A DNA stretch of 37,230 nucleotides from Christensenella sp. UBA4379 (GCA_002391225.1 DGRV01000005.1:1-37230), one strand, 5' to 3'. Shown: positions 8,837 to 16,521, counted from the first letter of the stretch. Notes: a model not told the origin generated them from the sequence alone. Numbers and translations are program-made.

Positions 8837-9454
8837 ATGTACAAGCAATCTGTCGATGAAGCCTTCCTGACCCGCCTGCTGGATGGCTGCGCCGCCCTGC
8901 TGCAGGACGGGGACGAGAGCCTTGCGCCTTCCCGCCCGGACCAGCTGATTTCCTGCCTTCGGGACTGCTATTCCCTGGGCTTTCAGTCAGACGACCTCCG
9001 CTCCCTCCACGCCGAGGTCATGAACAGGGTGCGGGAAACTGCCGCGTCACCAGACCGGGAGGAGGCCCTCCTCTTCCCCGCCATCTGCCTTTGCGCAGAG
9101 GGTTTCCAGCTGCAGCATCGTGGTTCCCTGCACGCCCACGCGGTTGGGGCGATCATCGCCAGCATCTGCAAGCTTTCTTACGTGGACACCCTGGGCGGAA
9201 AGCCGAGGGAAGCCCGGCTCACCCTCCGGGAGGAGATGTACCACGGGGCCGACACCCTGCTGATGAACGTACTGGACCAGGAAGGCCTCGCCTTTTTCGC
9301 CGCCTCCCCTGCGCCGGATGAAGCCGCCGCCTTCCTCCGCTCCAAGCTGGGCCCCTCCGCCCCAAACGACCGCCCCGCCCTCCACTCCCTCTGCGCCGCC
9401 GCCTGCGTCCTTTCCGCCTTTCACCTGGAAGGGAAACGTCGGCAGGGGGAATAG
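8837..9454 (+). CDS. Protein of unknown function
   Basis: I do not recognise this 205-residue protein. It is mostly helical by composition, Ala- and Leu-rich, with no signal peptide or membrane segment, and has several cysteines (for example LRDCYSLGF and ICLCAEGFQ). The middle contains HAHAVGAIIASICKLSYVD, a hydrophobic helix with two histidines. Codon use is GC-rich like its neighbours. The ATG at 8837 is chosen because GGAG (8825-8828) lies 8 bases upstream and the promoter's start site is near 8796; in-frame ATGs at 8810 and 8819 lack good ribosome sites. It appears to be monocistronic. A scaffold or regulatory protein is possible, but nothing visible decides it. Confidence 0.65.
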   Translation: MYKQSVDEAFLTRLLDGCAALLQDGDESLAPSRPDQLISCLRDCYSLGFQSDDLRSLHAEVMNRVRETAASPDREEALLFPAICLCAEGFQLQHRGSLHAHAVGAIIASICKLSYVDTLGGKPREARLTLREEMYHGADTLLMNVLDQEGLAFFAASPAPDEAAAFLRSKLGPSAPNDRPALHSLCAAACVLSAFHLEGKRRQGE

Positions 9455-9522
9455 CTTCCCCACGGGAGGCTGGCCCGTATATGAAAGTCATCACAATAAA
9501 TCCATTTCCTGATGAATATTTC

Positions 9523-9572
9523 CTATAATTCCCCAAGTTCATGGTTTGAAACTTTGTTTTGGGGAATTATAG
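9523..9572. promoter_or_regulatory. Long perfect palindrome upstream of the ATPase gene
   Basis: CTATAATTCCCCAA (9523-9536) and TTGGGGAATTATAG (9559-9572) are exact reverse complements separated by 22 nt. A third, imperfect copy (tataatcgcccaa, starting at 9586) lies in the spacer of the promoter just downstream. There is no T-run, so an operator or a structured site is more likely than a terminator. Confidence 0.7.
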
Positions 9573-9579
9573 ATGATGA

Positions 9580-9608
9580 TTGACATATAATCGCCCAAAA
9601 TGTATAAT
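9580..9608 (+). promoter_or_regulatory. Perfect-consensus sigma-A promoter of the ATPase gene
   Basis: TTGACA (9580-9585), exactly 17 nt, then TATAAT (9603-9608). Both hexamers match consensus fully, rare in this window. It begins 7 bases after the palindrome. Confidence 0.85.
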
Positions 9609-9665
9609 ACAGAGGAATCCTTCAGGTATTCTACATTCATACAGAAAAGGCGGGGAGAGGCAGGC

Positions 9666-11111
9666 ATGAAGCCGGCCGGCATGAAGATGATTGGCAGAGA
9701 ATATGAAAAAAGCGTTCTTCGGGAATGTCTCAGCAGCCCCAGGCCGGAATTCCTGGCGGTTTATGGGCGGAGAAGGGTCGGAAAAACCTTTCTGATCAAG
9801 GAATTTTTCCGGGAGAGCTTCGCCTTTTACGCAACCGGTGTTTCCGGGCTGAATACCCGCCAGCAGCTTCGCGTTTTTCACGAAGCGCTGTTAAACTACG
9901 GCGAGCAGAACAGAACCATCCCCAAGGACTGGCTGGAGGCTTTTTCCCGGCTGGAAAAGCTTCTTTCCTCCCCCAATGTCCGCAGGGAATACCAGTCCGG
10001 GAAAAGGGTCGTCTTTTTGGATGAGCTGCCCTGGATGGATACAGCCCGTTCTGATTTTAAAAGCGCGCTGGATTTTTTCTGGAACAGCTGGGGCTCTTCC
10101 CAAGCTGACCTGATTTTGATTGTCTGCGGTTCCGCAACCTCCTGGATTATGAATCATATTGTCCGTGATACGGGCGGTTTTTACAACCGGATCACCCGGC
10201 AAATCCGGCTGATGCCCTTCTGCTTGGAAGAATGCGAGCAGCTGCTTTCCGCAAACGGCATGCGCCTGACCAAAAGACAGGTGATCGAGTGCTATATGAT
10301 TCTGGGCGGGATCCCTTATTATCTCAACTATCTGACGCCGCAGTACAGCTTATCACAGAATATTGACAAGCTCTTTTTCCAGGAGAACGGTCCGCTCCGC
10401 TACGAGTACGCCCAGCTTTATTCTTCCCTGTTCAAAAAGCCGGGAAACCATCTGGCCATCATTGAAGCCCTGGCATCCAAACGGAGCGGGCTGACCAGAA
10501 CAGAGCTGCAGGCGGTCAAAGACGCGCCGGACGGCAAAGAGCTGACCAAATGCCTGGACGAGCTGGAGCAATGCGGCTTTATCCGAAAATACACGGATTT
10601 CACCAGGAAAAACAGCGGCTTTATCTTTCAGCTGATCGACCCGCTCACGCTGTTCCACCTGACATGGCTGAAACACCAGAAAATCAGTTCGTGGACGGAT
10701 TTACTGAATACGCCCGCTTACTACACATGGTGCGGCCTTGCCTTTGAACGGGTCTGCCAGCTGCATACGCGCCAGATCAAGAACGCTTTGGGCATCCTGG
10801 GCGTCAGCAGCTTTGAATTTGCGTGGAAAAGCCGCAAGCAGCACCCAGGCGCTCAGATTGACCTCCTGATCGACCGGAAGGACGGCGTCATCAATCTGTG
10901 CGAAATCAAATACGCCGCTGAGGAATACGCCATCGACGCCGCCTGTGAGAAGGACCTTCTTTACAAGGCGGAAGCGTTCCGCACCGAAACGGGAACGCGG
11001 AAAGCATTGCTGCTGACCATGATCACGCTGAACGGTCTCAGAAAAAACGAGTACAGAAACATCATCGCCCATGAAATCACAGGCGACGACCTCTTCCGCC
11101 CAATTCCCTGA
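9666..11111 (+). CDS. Stand-alone ATPase with C-terminal nuclease-like domain (archaeal ATPase / DUF234 type)
   Basis: A 481-residue protein with a P-loop GRRRVGKT (residues 34-41), a Walker B strand (VVFLDELPWMD) and a sensor-like strand (IVCGSATSW). A helical middle region is followed by a C-terminal segment, AQIDLLIDRKDGVINLCEIKY, whose D...ExK spacing matches the PD-(D/E)xK nuclease fold. This is the architecture of the AAA ATP-binding proteins with a DUF234 tail, widespread as scattered accessory genes; their role is unsettled and defence or toxin roles have been suggested. The ATG at 9666 is preceded by GGGGAGAGG (9652-9660). An upstream in-frame ATG at 9600 lies inside the promoter and cannot be the start. 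No partner gene adjoins it. Confidence 0.85.
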   Translation: MKPAGMKMIGREYEKSVLRECLSSPRPEFLAVYGRRRVGKTFLIKEFFRESFAFYATGVSGLNTRQQLRVFHEALLNYGEQNRTIPKDWLEAFSRLEKLLSSPNVRREYQSGKRVVFLDELPWMDTARSDFKSALDFFWNSWGSSQADLILIVCGSATSWIMNHIVRDTGGFYNRITRQIRLMPFCLEECEQLLSANGMRLTKRQVIECYMILGGIPYYLNYLTPQYSLSQNIDKLFFQENGPLRYEYAQLYSSLFKKPGNHLAIIEALASKRSGLTRTELQAVKDAPDGKELTKCLDELEQCGFIRKYTDFTRKNSGFIFQLIDPLTLFHLTWLKHQKISSWTDLLNTPAYYTWCGLAFERVCQLHTRQIKNALGILGVSSFEFAWKSRKQHPGAQIDLLIDRKDGVINLCEIKYAAEEYAIDAACEKDLLYKAEAFRTETGTRKALLLTMITLNGLRKNEYRNIIAHEITGDDLFRPIP

Positions 11112-11138
11112 CAGTCTGCATCACCGCAGAACAATTAC

Positions 11139-11180
11139 TTCCTACCTACTACCTCCTACCTCCTACCTCTTCCCTATCCT
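11139..11180 (+). repeat. Heptad tandem repeat (pyrimidine-rich) upstream of the DUF5685 promoter
   Basis: Six consecutive 7-mers: ttcctac, ctactac, ctcctac, ctcctac, ctcttcc, ctatcct. The array lies after the ATPase gene and about 55 nt upstream of the promoter at 11235, so unlike the other arrays it is not next to a start codon. Confidence 0.8.
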
Positions 11181-11234
11181 CCGCCCTGTCCCTTTTCTGC
11201 CATGATTCTGTCCCGTTTTCCGGGGGAAGGTTCA

Positions 11235-11263
11235 TTGAATCTCTTTTTCGCCCATGGTATAAT
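11235..11263 (+). promoter_or_regulatory. Sigma-A promoter of the DUF5685-DnaJ genes
   Basis: TTGAAT (11235-11240), a 17 nt spacer and a perfect TATAAT (11258-11263), 36 nt before the TTG start codon. Confidence 0.8.
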
Positions 11264-11298
11264 GATGTTTGATCCCGGGACGAAAGGAGGAAGGAGCA

Positions 11299-12147
11299 TT
11301 GTTTGGGTACATCACCGCCAATATGGGGACGCTGGACAAGGACCAGCAGACCAGGTACCGCGCCTACTACTGCGGGCTGTGCCGGGTGCTGAGGGAAAAC
11401 TACGGCCAGGCCGGCCGGCTGACGCTCAGCAACGACATGACCTTTCTGGCCATCGTCCTGTCCTCCCTGTACGAACCGAAGGTGAATACTTCCAATGGCG
11501 TCTGCCCGGTGCATCCGGTGGCTTCCCGCCAGTACGCGGACACTGAGATTTTCCCTTACGCGGCGGACATGAACCTGCTGCTGGCCTACTACATGTGTCT
11601 GGACGGCGTCAAGGACGACCACAGCCGATTAAAGGAAATCCGCGCCCGCTCGCTCAAAAAGTCCTTTGACAAGATCACCCTCCGGTATCCTGAAAAATGC
11701 GCCGCCATCGGCGACGCCCTGGAGCGGATCAACATCCTGGAAGCTCAGCAGTCGGACAGCCTGGACGAGCTGTGCGACCTGACCGGGCGGATCGTCGGGG
11801 AAATTTTCCGCTACCGCCAGGACGAGTGGGCGGACATGCTGTACGGGCTGGGCCACGCGCTGGGCCGGTTCATCTACATGATGGACGCCTATGAGGATTA
11901 CGACGCGGACAAGCGTCTGCGCCGCTTCAACCCCCTCAGGACCCTGCACAGTCAGCCGGACTATGAAACCCAGGTGCGGGATATCCTCCTGCTGCTGGCA
12001 GGCGAGGCCGCCCAGGAGCTGGACCTCCTGCCCCTGGAGAGGGACCTGGACCTGATTCAGAATGTACTCTTTTCCGGCATCTGGGTGCGCTATGCCCGGA
12101 TGCACCGGAAGGATCAACCAAACGAGGACAACCGAGATGATCAATGA
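11299..12147 (+). CDS. DUF5685 family protein
   Basis: A 282-residue protein beginning FGYITANMGTLDKDQQ then RYRAYYCGLCRVL and LTLSNDMTFLAIVLSSLYEP, the hallmark N-terminus of DUF5685 proteins found across Clostridia. The YCGLC pair and later cysteines may bind metal. The mostly helical remainder contains DMLYGLGHALGRFIYMMDAYEDYDAD-type acidic segments. Biochemical function is unknown. I place the start at the TTG at 11299: AAAGGAGG (11283-11290) is 8 bases upstream and the family normally begins MFGY. An ATG at 11269 would start only a few bases after the -10 box. It overlaps the following J-domain gene by 11 bases, a pairing typical of this family. Confidence 0.85.
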   Translation: MFGYITANMGTLDKDQQTRYRAYYCGLCRVLRENYGQAGRLTLSNDMTFLAIVLSSLYEPKVNTSNGVCPVHPVASRQYADTEIFPYAADMNLLLAYYMCLDGVKDDHSRLKEIRARSLKKSFDKITLRYPEKCAAIGDALERINILEAQQSDSLDELCDLTGRIVGEIFRYRQDEWADMLYGLGHALGRFIYMMDAYEDYDADKRLRRFNPLRTLHSQPDYETQVRDILLLLAGEAAQELDLLPLERDLDLIQNVLFSGIWVRYARMHRKDQPNEDNRDDQ

Positions 12148-12838
12148 TCCGTTCCAGGTACTGGGCGTCACCTCTTCCGCCACTGAGGAAGAGATCAAAG
12201 CCGCCTACCGGAAGCTGGCCAAAAAGTACCACCCGGACCTTCATCCCGGCTCCGCCACGGCGGAAGCCAAGATGAAGGAGATCAACGAGGCGTATTCCGA
12301 GGCCATCAAGATCAAAAAGGGCGGCGGCAGCTATACCGGCGGCTACCAGAGCTCTTCCCAGAGCGGTTATCAGGGAGGCTTTGGCGGTTTCGGCGGATTT
12401 AATGGCTTCGACGGCTTTTATCAGGGCCAGCAGCAGAGCCATCAGAGCTACCAGACCCAGGAAAAGACCTATGCCGATCCGCTCATGCAGGCCGCCGCGG
12501 ACTATCTTCGGACCGGCCGTTTTACCGACGCCATGCGCACGCTGAATCAGATCATCGAGCACAACGCCGCCTGGCACGCCCTGAGCGCCCGGGCCAACCT
12601 GGGGCTGAACAACCGCATCGCCGCCCTCCAGCACGCCAAGACCGCCGTGCAGATGGAGCCGTCCAACCCCGAATACCAGCACCTGCTCCAGCAGCTGCAG
12701 TACACCGGCCAGGCCTACCAGCGCAGCGGCATCCGCTTCGGCTACCCCAACGCCGTCTGCTCCAACCCCTTCCTGTCCTGCCTGGCGGTCAACATGCTGG
12801 GCCGCTGCTTATGCGGCAGGGGCTTTTTCTGCTGCTAA
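12137..12838 (+). CDS. J-domain protein with TPR-like tail
   Basis: A 233-residue protein with an N-terminal J domain (residues 1-65): DPFQVLGVTSSATEEEIK and the YHPDLHP loop carrying the HPD tripeptide that stimulates DnaK ATPase. A Gly/Gln/Ser/Phe-rich linker follows (SGYQGGFGGFGGF, then QGQQQSHQSYQ), then helical repeats resembling tetratricopeptide units (residues about 135-205). It ends in a cysteine-rich tail (CLCGRGFFCC). It lacks the zinc-finger and substrate domains of true DnaJ, so it is a specialised co-chaperone. The ATG at 12137 overlaps the end of the DUF5685 gene and has GAGG 9 bases upstream. The partner is probably DnaK; the client may be the DUF5685 protein (inference). Confidence 0.85.
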   Translation: MINDPFQVLGVTSSATEEEIKAAYRKLAKKYHPDLHPGSATAEAKMKEINEAYSEAIKIKKGGGSYTGGYQSSSQSGYQGGFGGFGGFNGFDGFYQGQQQSHQSYQTQEKTYADPLMQAAADYLRTGRFTDAMRTLNQIIEHNAAWHALSARANLGLNNRIAALQHAKTAVQMEPSNPEYQHLLQQLQYTGQAYQRSGIRFGYPNAVCSNPFLSCLAVNMLGRCLCGRGFFCC

Positions 12839-12848
12839 CTTTAATTCA

Positions 12849-12968
12849 GAGTGGAGAGTGAAGAGTTTTCGCTCACTTCGTTCGCAGAGTGGAGATCAGA
12901 TATGGTCTTCCATTCTTATCAGACCAATTCATCTCTCCACTCTCCACTCTTCACTCTCCACTCTTTTT
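12849..12968 (+). repeat. Heptad tandem repeat with complementary upstream arm before the zinc-ribbon gene
   Basis: At 12934-12968 five 7-mers run tctccac, tctccac, tcttcac, tctccac, tcttttt, ending 4 bases before the GGAGG site. A 17-base segment at 12849-12865 is the exact reverse complement of 12947-12963, so transcript folding could form a long stem over an 81 nt loop. The loop also contains a shorter gagtggag copy at 12887. Confidence 0.85.
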
Positions 12969-12985
12969 CTCTGGAGGCTCCGATC

Positions 12986-13432
12986 ATGTCATTCTGGGAT
13001 CAGGTCAAGCAAAAGCTCGCGGTGTTTTTTTCCAAGGCCGGCAGCGCCATGCAGCGGTTTATGTATGGGCGTCACGGGGCGGATCAGCTGTCCCTGCACC
13101 TGCTGGTCCTGGGCATCGCCCTGTATCTGATGGCCATGCTGACGGGCTTTTTCCCGCTGGCGCTGATCTCCGTCGGCCTGTACATCTATTCGGCCTTCCG
13201 CATGCTGTCCAAGAACCATTTGAAGCGGACCAACGAAAACACCAAATACCTCTCCGCCTACTATAAAACCAAGCAGAAGGGGCAGCAGTCCGTGATGCGG
13301 TTCAAAAACCGCAAGGAGTACAAGTATTTCCGCTGCCCGGAGTGCCACGCCATCCTGCGCATGAAGCGCGGCAGCGGCATGATGCACGTCACCTGCGGCA
13401 AGTGCAAGCACCAGTTTGACAAAAAAGCATGA
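12986..13432 (+). CDS. Membrane protein with C-terminal zinc ribbon
   Basis: A 148-residue protein. Two close hydrophobic segments at about residues 30-70 (LHLLVLGIALYLMAML and FFPLALISVGLYIYSAF) form a membrane hairpin. A basic segment follows, then a zinc ribbon (CPEC ... CGKC) at the C-terminus, probably cytoplasmic. Members of this small clostridial family often sit beside DUF5685 and J-domain genes; function unknown. The ATG at 12986 has GGAGG 8 bases upstream. The frame stays open for 45 more codons upstream, but those are the translated heptad repeat (for example LHSPLFTLHSF) and should not be annotated as protein. Confidence 0.8.
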   Translation: MSFWDQVKQKLAVFFSKAGSAMQRFMYGRHGADQLSLHLLVLGIALYLMAMLTGFFPLALISVGLYIYSAFRMLSKNHLKRTNENTKYLSAYYKTKQKGQQSVMRFKNRKEYKYFRCPECHAILRMKRGSGMMHVTCGKCKHQFDKKA

Positions 13433-13450
13433 CCGGGCTTTCCCAGTCTG

Positions 13451-13498
13451 CGCCGGGATCAGAGCAAAGCGTCGCTGCGTTCCCGGCGTTTCTTCTTT
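13451..13498 (+). terminator. Probable terminator after the zinc-ribbon gene
   Basis: CGCCGGGA (13451-13458) and TCCCGGCG (13481-13488) are exact inverted arms with a 22 nt loop, followed by the T-rich tract tttcttcttt. The loop is long, so efficiency is uncertain. Confidence 0.55.
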
Positions 13499-13525
13499 GA
13501 AAAATCTTCATTCAAATCATATCAC
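13497..13525 (+). promoter_or_regulatory. Candidate promoter of the aldo/keto reductase gene
   Basis: TTGAAA (13497-13502), a 17 nt spacer and TATCAC (13520-13525). The -35 box starts within the T-rich tail of the preceding terminator. The -10 matches only 4 of 6 bases. Confidence 0.45.
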
Positions 13526-13543
13526 TGATCAGGAGGCAGCGTC

Positions 13544-14524
13544 ATGGAACAGGCGGTCCAAACCGGCGTCCTTTCCGGGCTTCATTTTCCGGTATCCCGC
13601 ATCTTTTTCGGGACGGCCATTCCCCCGGTTTCCACCGGGGAGGACCGGGCGCTGGAGCTATTGGACAGCGTGCTGGAAAGCGGCGTCAACGTCTTTGACT
13701 GCGCCCGCAGCTACGGCCAGGCCGAGCGCACGCTGGGCCGCTGGGCCGAAAGCCGCGGCGTCCGGGACCGGGTTGTTTTCTTAAGCAAGTGCGGTGATAT
13801 TAGGGACGGTCAGGTCCACGTCGACCGCCGGGTGATCCTGGACCAGTTCCAGATGAGCCTGGAGGCGCTTCGGACGGACTGCATCGACATTTACCTCCTG
13901 CACCGGGACGACCCGGACACGCCCGTGGAGGAGCAGATCGACACGATGAACCAGCTCCTGGAAGCGGGCCAGGTGAAGATGATCGGGGTTTCCAACTGGA
14001 CCCACCGGCGCATCGAAGCGGCGAACGCCTACGCCGCCGCCCACGGGCTGACCGGCTTTTCTGTCTCCAGCCCGAACTATTCCCTGGCTGTCCAGGTCAA
14101 GGACCCCTTCGGCGGCGGCTGCGTGACGCTGACCGGGCCGGACCAGCAGGACGCCCGCGCCTGGTACACGGAAAACCAGATGCCGGTAGTCGCCTACTCC
14201 AGCCTGGCCCGGGGCTTCTTAAGCGGCCGCTTCCGCGCCGGGGACAATGAGACAGCCGCCCGGGTCCTGGACGAATTCGCCCAGCGTGGATTTTTGTGCA
14301 AGGAAAACATGGACCGCCTGCGCCGGGCGGAACAGCTGGCCGAGCGCGACGGCCTCTCCGTCCCTGAGATCGCCATGCGTTACGTCTTTGCCAGCCCCAT
14401 GAACCTCTACGCCGTGGTCAGCACCTCTTCCCCCGAAAGGCTCCGGATGAACCTCCGCTCGGCGGCCTGCCCTTTAAGCAAAGAGGACGCCGCCTTCCTG
14501 GAAGGGACGACGGCGAAGCCATGA
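13544..14524 (+). CDS. Aldo/keto reductase
   Basis: A 326-residue NAD(P)H-dependent oxidoreductase of the aldo/keto reductase superfamily, a TIM barrel. The catalytic tetrad is visible: Asp52 (NVFDCARSYG), Tyr57, Lys82 (FLSKCGD) and His120 (IYLLHRDD). GQVKMIGVSNW, PVVAYSSLARGFLSG and a C-terminal cofactor-binding region follow. Length is typical. AGGAGG (13531-13536) lies 7 bases before the ATG. Substrate cannot be told from sequence; family members near sugar genes often reduce sugars or glyoxal-type aldehydes. It stands alone, convergent with the minus-strand operon. Confidence 0.9.
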   Translation: MEQAVQTGVLSGLHFPVSRIFFGTAIPPVSTGEDRALELLDSVLESGVNVFDCARSYGQAERTLGRWAESRGVRDRVVFLSKCGDIRDGQVHVDRRVILDQFQMSLEALRTDCIDIYLLHRDDPDTPVEEQIDTMNQLLEAGQVKMIGVSNWTHRRIEAANAYAAAHGLTGFSVSSPNYSLAVQVKDPFGGGCVTLTGPDQQDARAWYTENQMPVVAYSSLARGFLSGRFRAGDNETAARVLDEFAQRGFLCKENMDRLRRAEQLAERDGLSVPEIAMRYVFASPMNLYAVVSTSSPERLRMNLRSAACPLSKEDAAFLEGTTAKP

Positions 14525-14571
14525 CTCGCTCTGTCTTTTTCTTCCATCACTATCTGACAATTTCATATAAA

Positions 14572-14603
14572 AAGGACGCCGGGCTGCTTTGCCTGACGTC
14601 CTT
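14572..14603. terminator. Bidirectional terminator between the aldo/keto reductase and acetyltransferase genes
   Basis: AAGGACG (14572-14578) pairs with CGTCCTT (14597-14603), with a shorter inner stem GGGC/GCCT. A-rich and T-rich tracts flank it, so it can stop the rightward gene and the long leftward operon. Confidence 0.7.
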
Positions 14604-14676
14604 ATTTATGTGATGATTTCCGGGGAAACTGTTCAACCAGCAGGAATCAGGAAGGTCTCAGCAGGGGCAGCAAACA

Positions 14677-15201
14677 TCAGCATTCCTTCCTGTAAACGAG
14701 CATCCCGTTCCCGTAAGGGTCGTCTTCCGCGCCGGATTCCTCTTTTACAAACCGGTAGCCGCTCTTTTCCAGCACGCTGACCGATGCTGTGTTTCCTTTG
14801 ACCACACGGCCCCAGATCACCCTGGCAGCAAAGCGCTGAGCCGCATATACGGATACGGCCTTTACCAGTTCAGCGGCATAGCCCTTGCCGCGATATTTGG
14901 GGCCGATACAGTAGCCGATTTCCATCTCGTCCGGGTGTCCTTCCACCTGGCTGATTCCGGCGTCGCCGATCAGTTCCCCCGTCTCTTTAAACTCCGCCCC
15001 AAGGACGAAAGGCAGCTGTCCCTTTGTTACGCAGTCGGCATAAAAGCAAACCGCGCCCCGCGCTTCCGCCAGGTCAGCATAGCACTCGTTGGGAAACCAT
15101 CTCTGGACTTCACCGTCCAGATGGTTTTCAAAAAGCGCCGGCGCGTCCTCGTCCCTGAAGCTGCGGACGATCAGACGATCCGTTTCAAAAAGCTTTTCCA
15201 T
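14677..15201 (-). CDS. GNAT family N-acetyltransferase (RimJ/RimL type)
   Basis: A 174-residue acetyltransferase. It opens FETDRLIVRSFRDEDAPALF, typical of the RimJ/RimL-like branch. The acetyl-CoA-binding signature is IGPKYRGKGYAAEL, followed by ARVIWGRVVKGNTASVSVLEK with the usual Asn before SVLEKSGY. It transfers acetyl groups to an amine: a protein N-terminus, amino acid or small amine. I choose the ATG at 15201 over 15228: it lies 13 bases after the upstream stop codon with AAGGCGG before it, and the protein then begins at the normal family position. It is last in the minus-strand transport operon, just after a decarboxylase-like gene; an amine product as substrate is a reasonable but untested idea. 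Confidence 0.85.
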   Translation of the reverse strand: MEKLFETDRLIVRSFRDEDAPALFENHLDGEVQRWFPNECYADLAEARGAVCFYADCVTKGQLPFVLGAEFKETGELIGDAGISQVEGHPDEMEIGYCIGPKYRGKGYAAELVKAVSVYAAQRFAARVIWGRVVKGNTASVSVLEKSGYRFVKEESGAEDDPYGNGMLVYRKEC

Positions 15202-15214
15202 GTTGTCCGCCTTT

Positions 15215-16483
15215 TTACGCCGCTTCATCCAGAGTCTCTTCGATATACGCGGCCAGGTCGTCCAGGAAGCCCTGGAGCCCTTCCTTCGTCACGTGCTGCA
15301 TAACCACGATATGGGAAAGCTCCCCGCCCAGCCGTTCGTCATAGTCCGGGGCCAGACCGTACTTTTCGGCGATCTCCTCCGGAGGACGGACGAAGTAAAC
15401 GGTGTTGGACATCGGCTCCAGCCAGGCCTGCCATTTCAGTCTGTCCATTTCCTCCTTGAGCCATTTCGCCCGCTCCAGCATCCCGTTGGCCTGTTCTGTG
15501 AGCCCTTCCAGGCCGGTATGATGGATGATCCACCAGAACTTGAGCGGAGCGAGGGCGGACCTGGAGCAGTTGATCATCGGCATGCTGCCGTTCAGGTAGG
15601 TGACGCTGTAGGGATTCTGGTTGTCCTTGATCTCCATCGTCGTGATGAACAGCCCCGCCGGCTCGTCCATGCCGAAGAACTTGTGCCCGCTGATGGCAAT
15701 GGAATCAAAGGGATGGACCGTCCTGTCCACGGCGTCCCGGTATTCGGTATAAGGCAGGAACCCGCCGAAGAGGGCGGCGTCCACATGGCGGTATACCTCG
15801 ACGGAAGGATACTTTTCAAGGATGGCGTTCAAGGCGTCCTGATCGTCGATCCCGCCTTTGAAGGTCGTCCCCATCGCGTAGACCATCAGGGCAGGCCTGT
15901 CCCTGACCAGGGCCTTCTCGAATTCCTCCGGGATCATGCATCCGTGTTCATCGGACGGGACGAGCACCAGGTCCAGGTTCTGCAGGTCGGCCAGGCGCAT
16001 ATTGGAATAGTGCGCCGCGTCCGAAACGTAGACGACCGGCTTCTGATGGGTTTTCTTTTCCAGATATTTGGAACCAAAGTAGAGCCCGTGGTTGTTTCCG
16101 TCCGTGCCGCTGAAGGTGACGATGCCCCAGAGATCCTCCGGATCAAAGCCGTAGAGGGGGCCGAAAAACTCGATGACCTCCCGCTCAAAATCCAGCGCGT
16201 TCAGGGACGGGTCCGTGTTGTGAAAGGGATCTCCGGCGTTATTGACGATGGCCGTATCCATTCCGCTTTCGATCAGCCACTGGTAAAACCCTGTCAGCTG
16301 TACGTTCTGGTTGCCGGGGTAGCCGAAGCTCTGGTTCTTTTCTTCCATCACCATGGCGGCAAACTGGTTCAGCCTTTCCATTGCCGGGTCTGTCGCCGTT
16401 TCTCCTAAGCAGCAGCTGACGCATAAAACCGCCGCCCAAACCAGCAGCGCGATGATCCTCTTCCCATAAGCACTTCGCATCAT
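15215..16483 (-). CDS. PLP-dependent decarboxylase, histidine decarboxylase-like, with N-terminal export signal
   Basis: A 422-residue fold-type I PLP enzyme of the group II decarboxylase family, nearest in motif layout to PLP-type histidine decarboxylases. It has TFSGTDGN (about 123-130), DAAHYS with the ring-stacking His158, MGTTFKGGIDD (204-214), HVDAALFGGFLP with Asp235, and ISGHKFFG with the PLP Lys268. The oddity is the N-terminus: MRSAYGKRIIALLVWAAVL, then CVSCCLG, a basic n-region and hydrophobic core like a Sec signal peptide or signal anchor, absent from cytosolic relatives. The ATG at 16483 has a GGGGGA site 5 bases upstream. The Cys cluster is not a clean lipobox. Substrate is unproven; histidine or another amino acid is possible. 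It lies 38 nt after the isomerase gene in the same operon. Confidence 0.8.
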   Translation of the reverse strand: MMRSAYGKRIIALLVWAAVLCVSCCLGETATDPAMERLNQFAAMVMEEKNQSFGYPGNQNVQLTGFYQWLIESGMDTAIVNNAGDPFHNTDPSLNALDFEREVIEFFGPLYGFDPEDLWGIVTFSGTDGNNHGLYFGSKYLEKKTHQKPVVYVSDAAHYSNMRLADLQNLDLVLVPSDEHGCMIPEEFEKALVRDRPALMVYAMGTTFKGGIDDQDALNAILEKYPSVEVYRHVDAALFGGFLPYTEYRDAVDRTVHPFDSIAISGHKFFGMDEPAGLFITTMEIKDNQNPYSVTYLNGSMPMINCSRSALAPLKFWWIIHHTGLEGLTEQANGMLERAKWLKEEMDRLKWQAWLEPMSNTVYFVRPPEEIAEKYGLAPDYDERLGGELSHIVVMQHVTKEGLQGFLDDLAAYIEETLDEAA

Positions 16484-16521
16484 CCAATCCCCCGTTTCAT
16501 CGTTGATCCATGTCTGGGCGT

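Noticed and set aside
9600..9665. In-frame ATG at 9600 as start of the ATPase
   Set aside because: It lies between the -35 and -10 boxes of the consensus promoter, so it would not be in the transcript.
12801..12830. Hairpin GCCGC/GCGGC followed by ctttttc at the end of the J-domain gene
   Set aside because: It lies inside the coding sequence and the T-run is short and distant from the stem; termination there is possible but unsupported.
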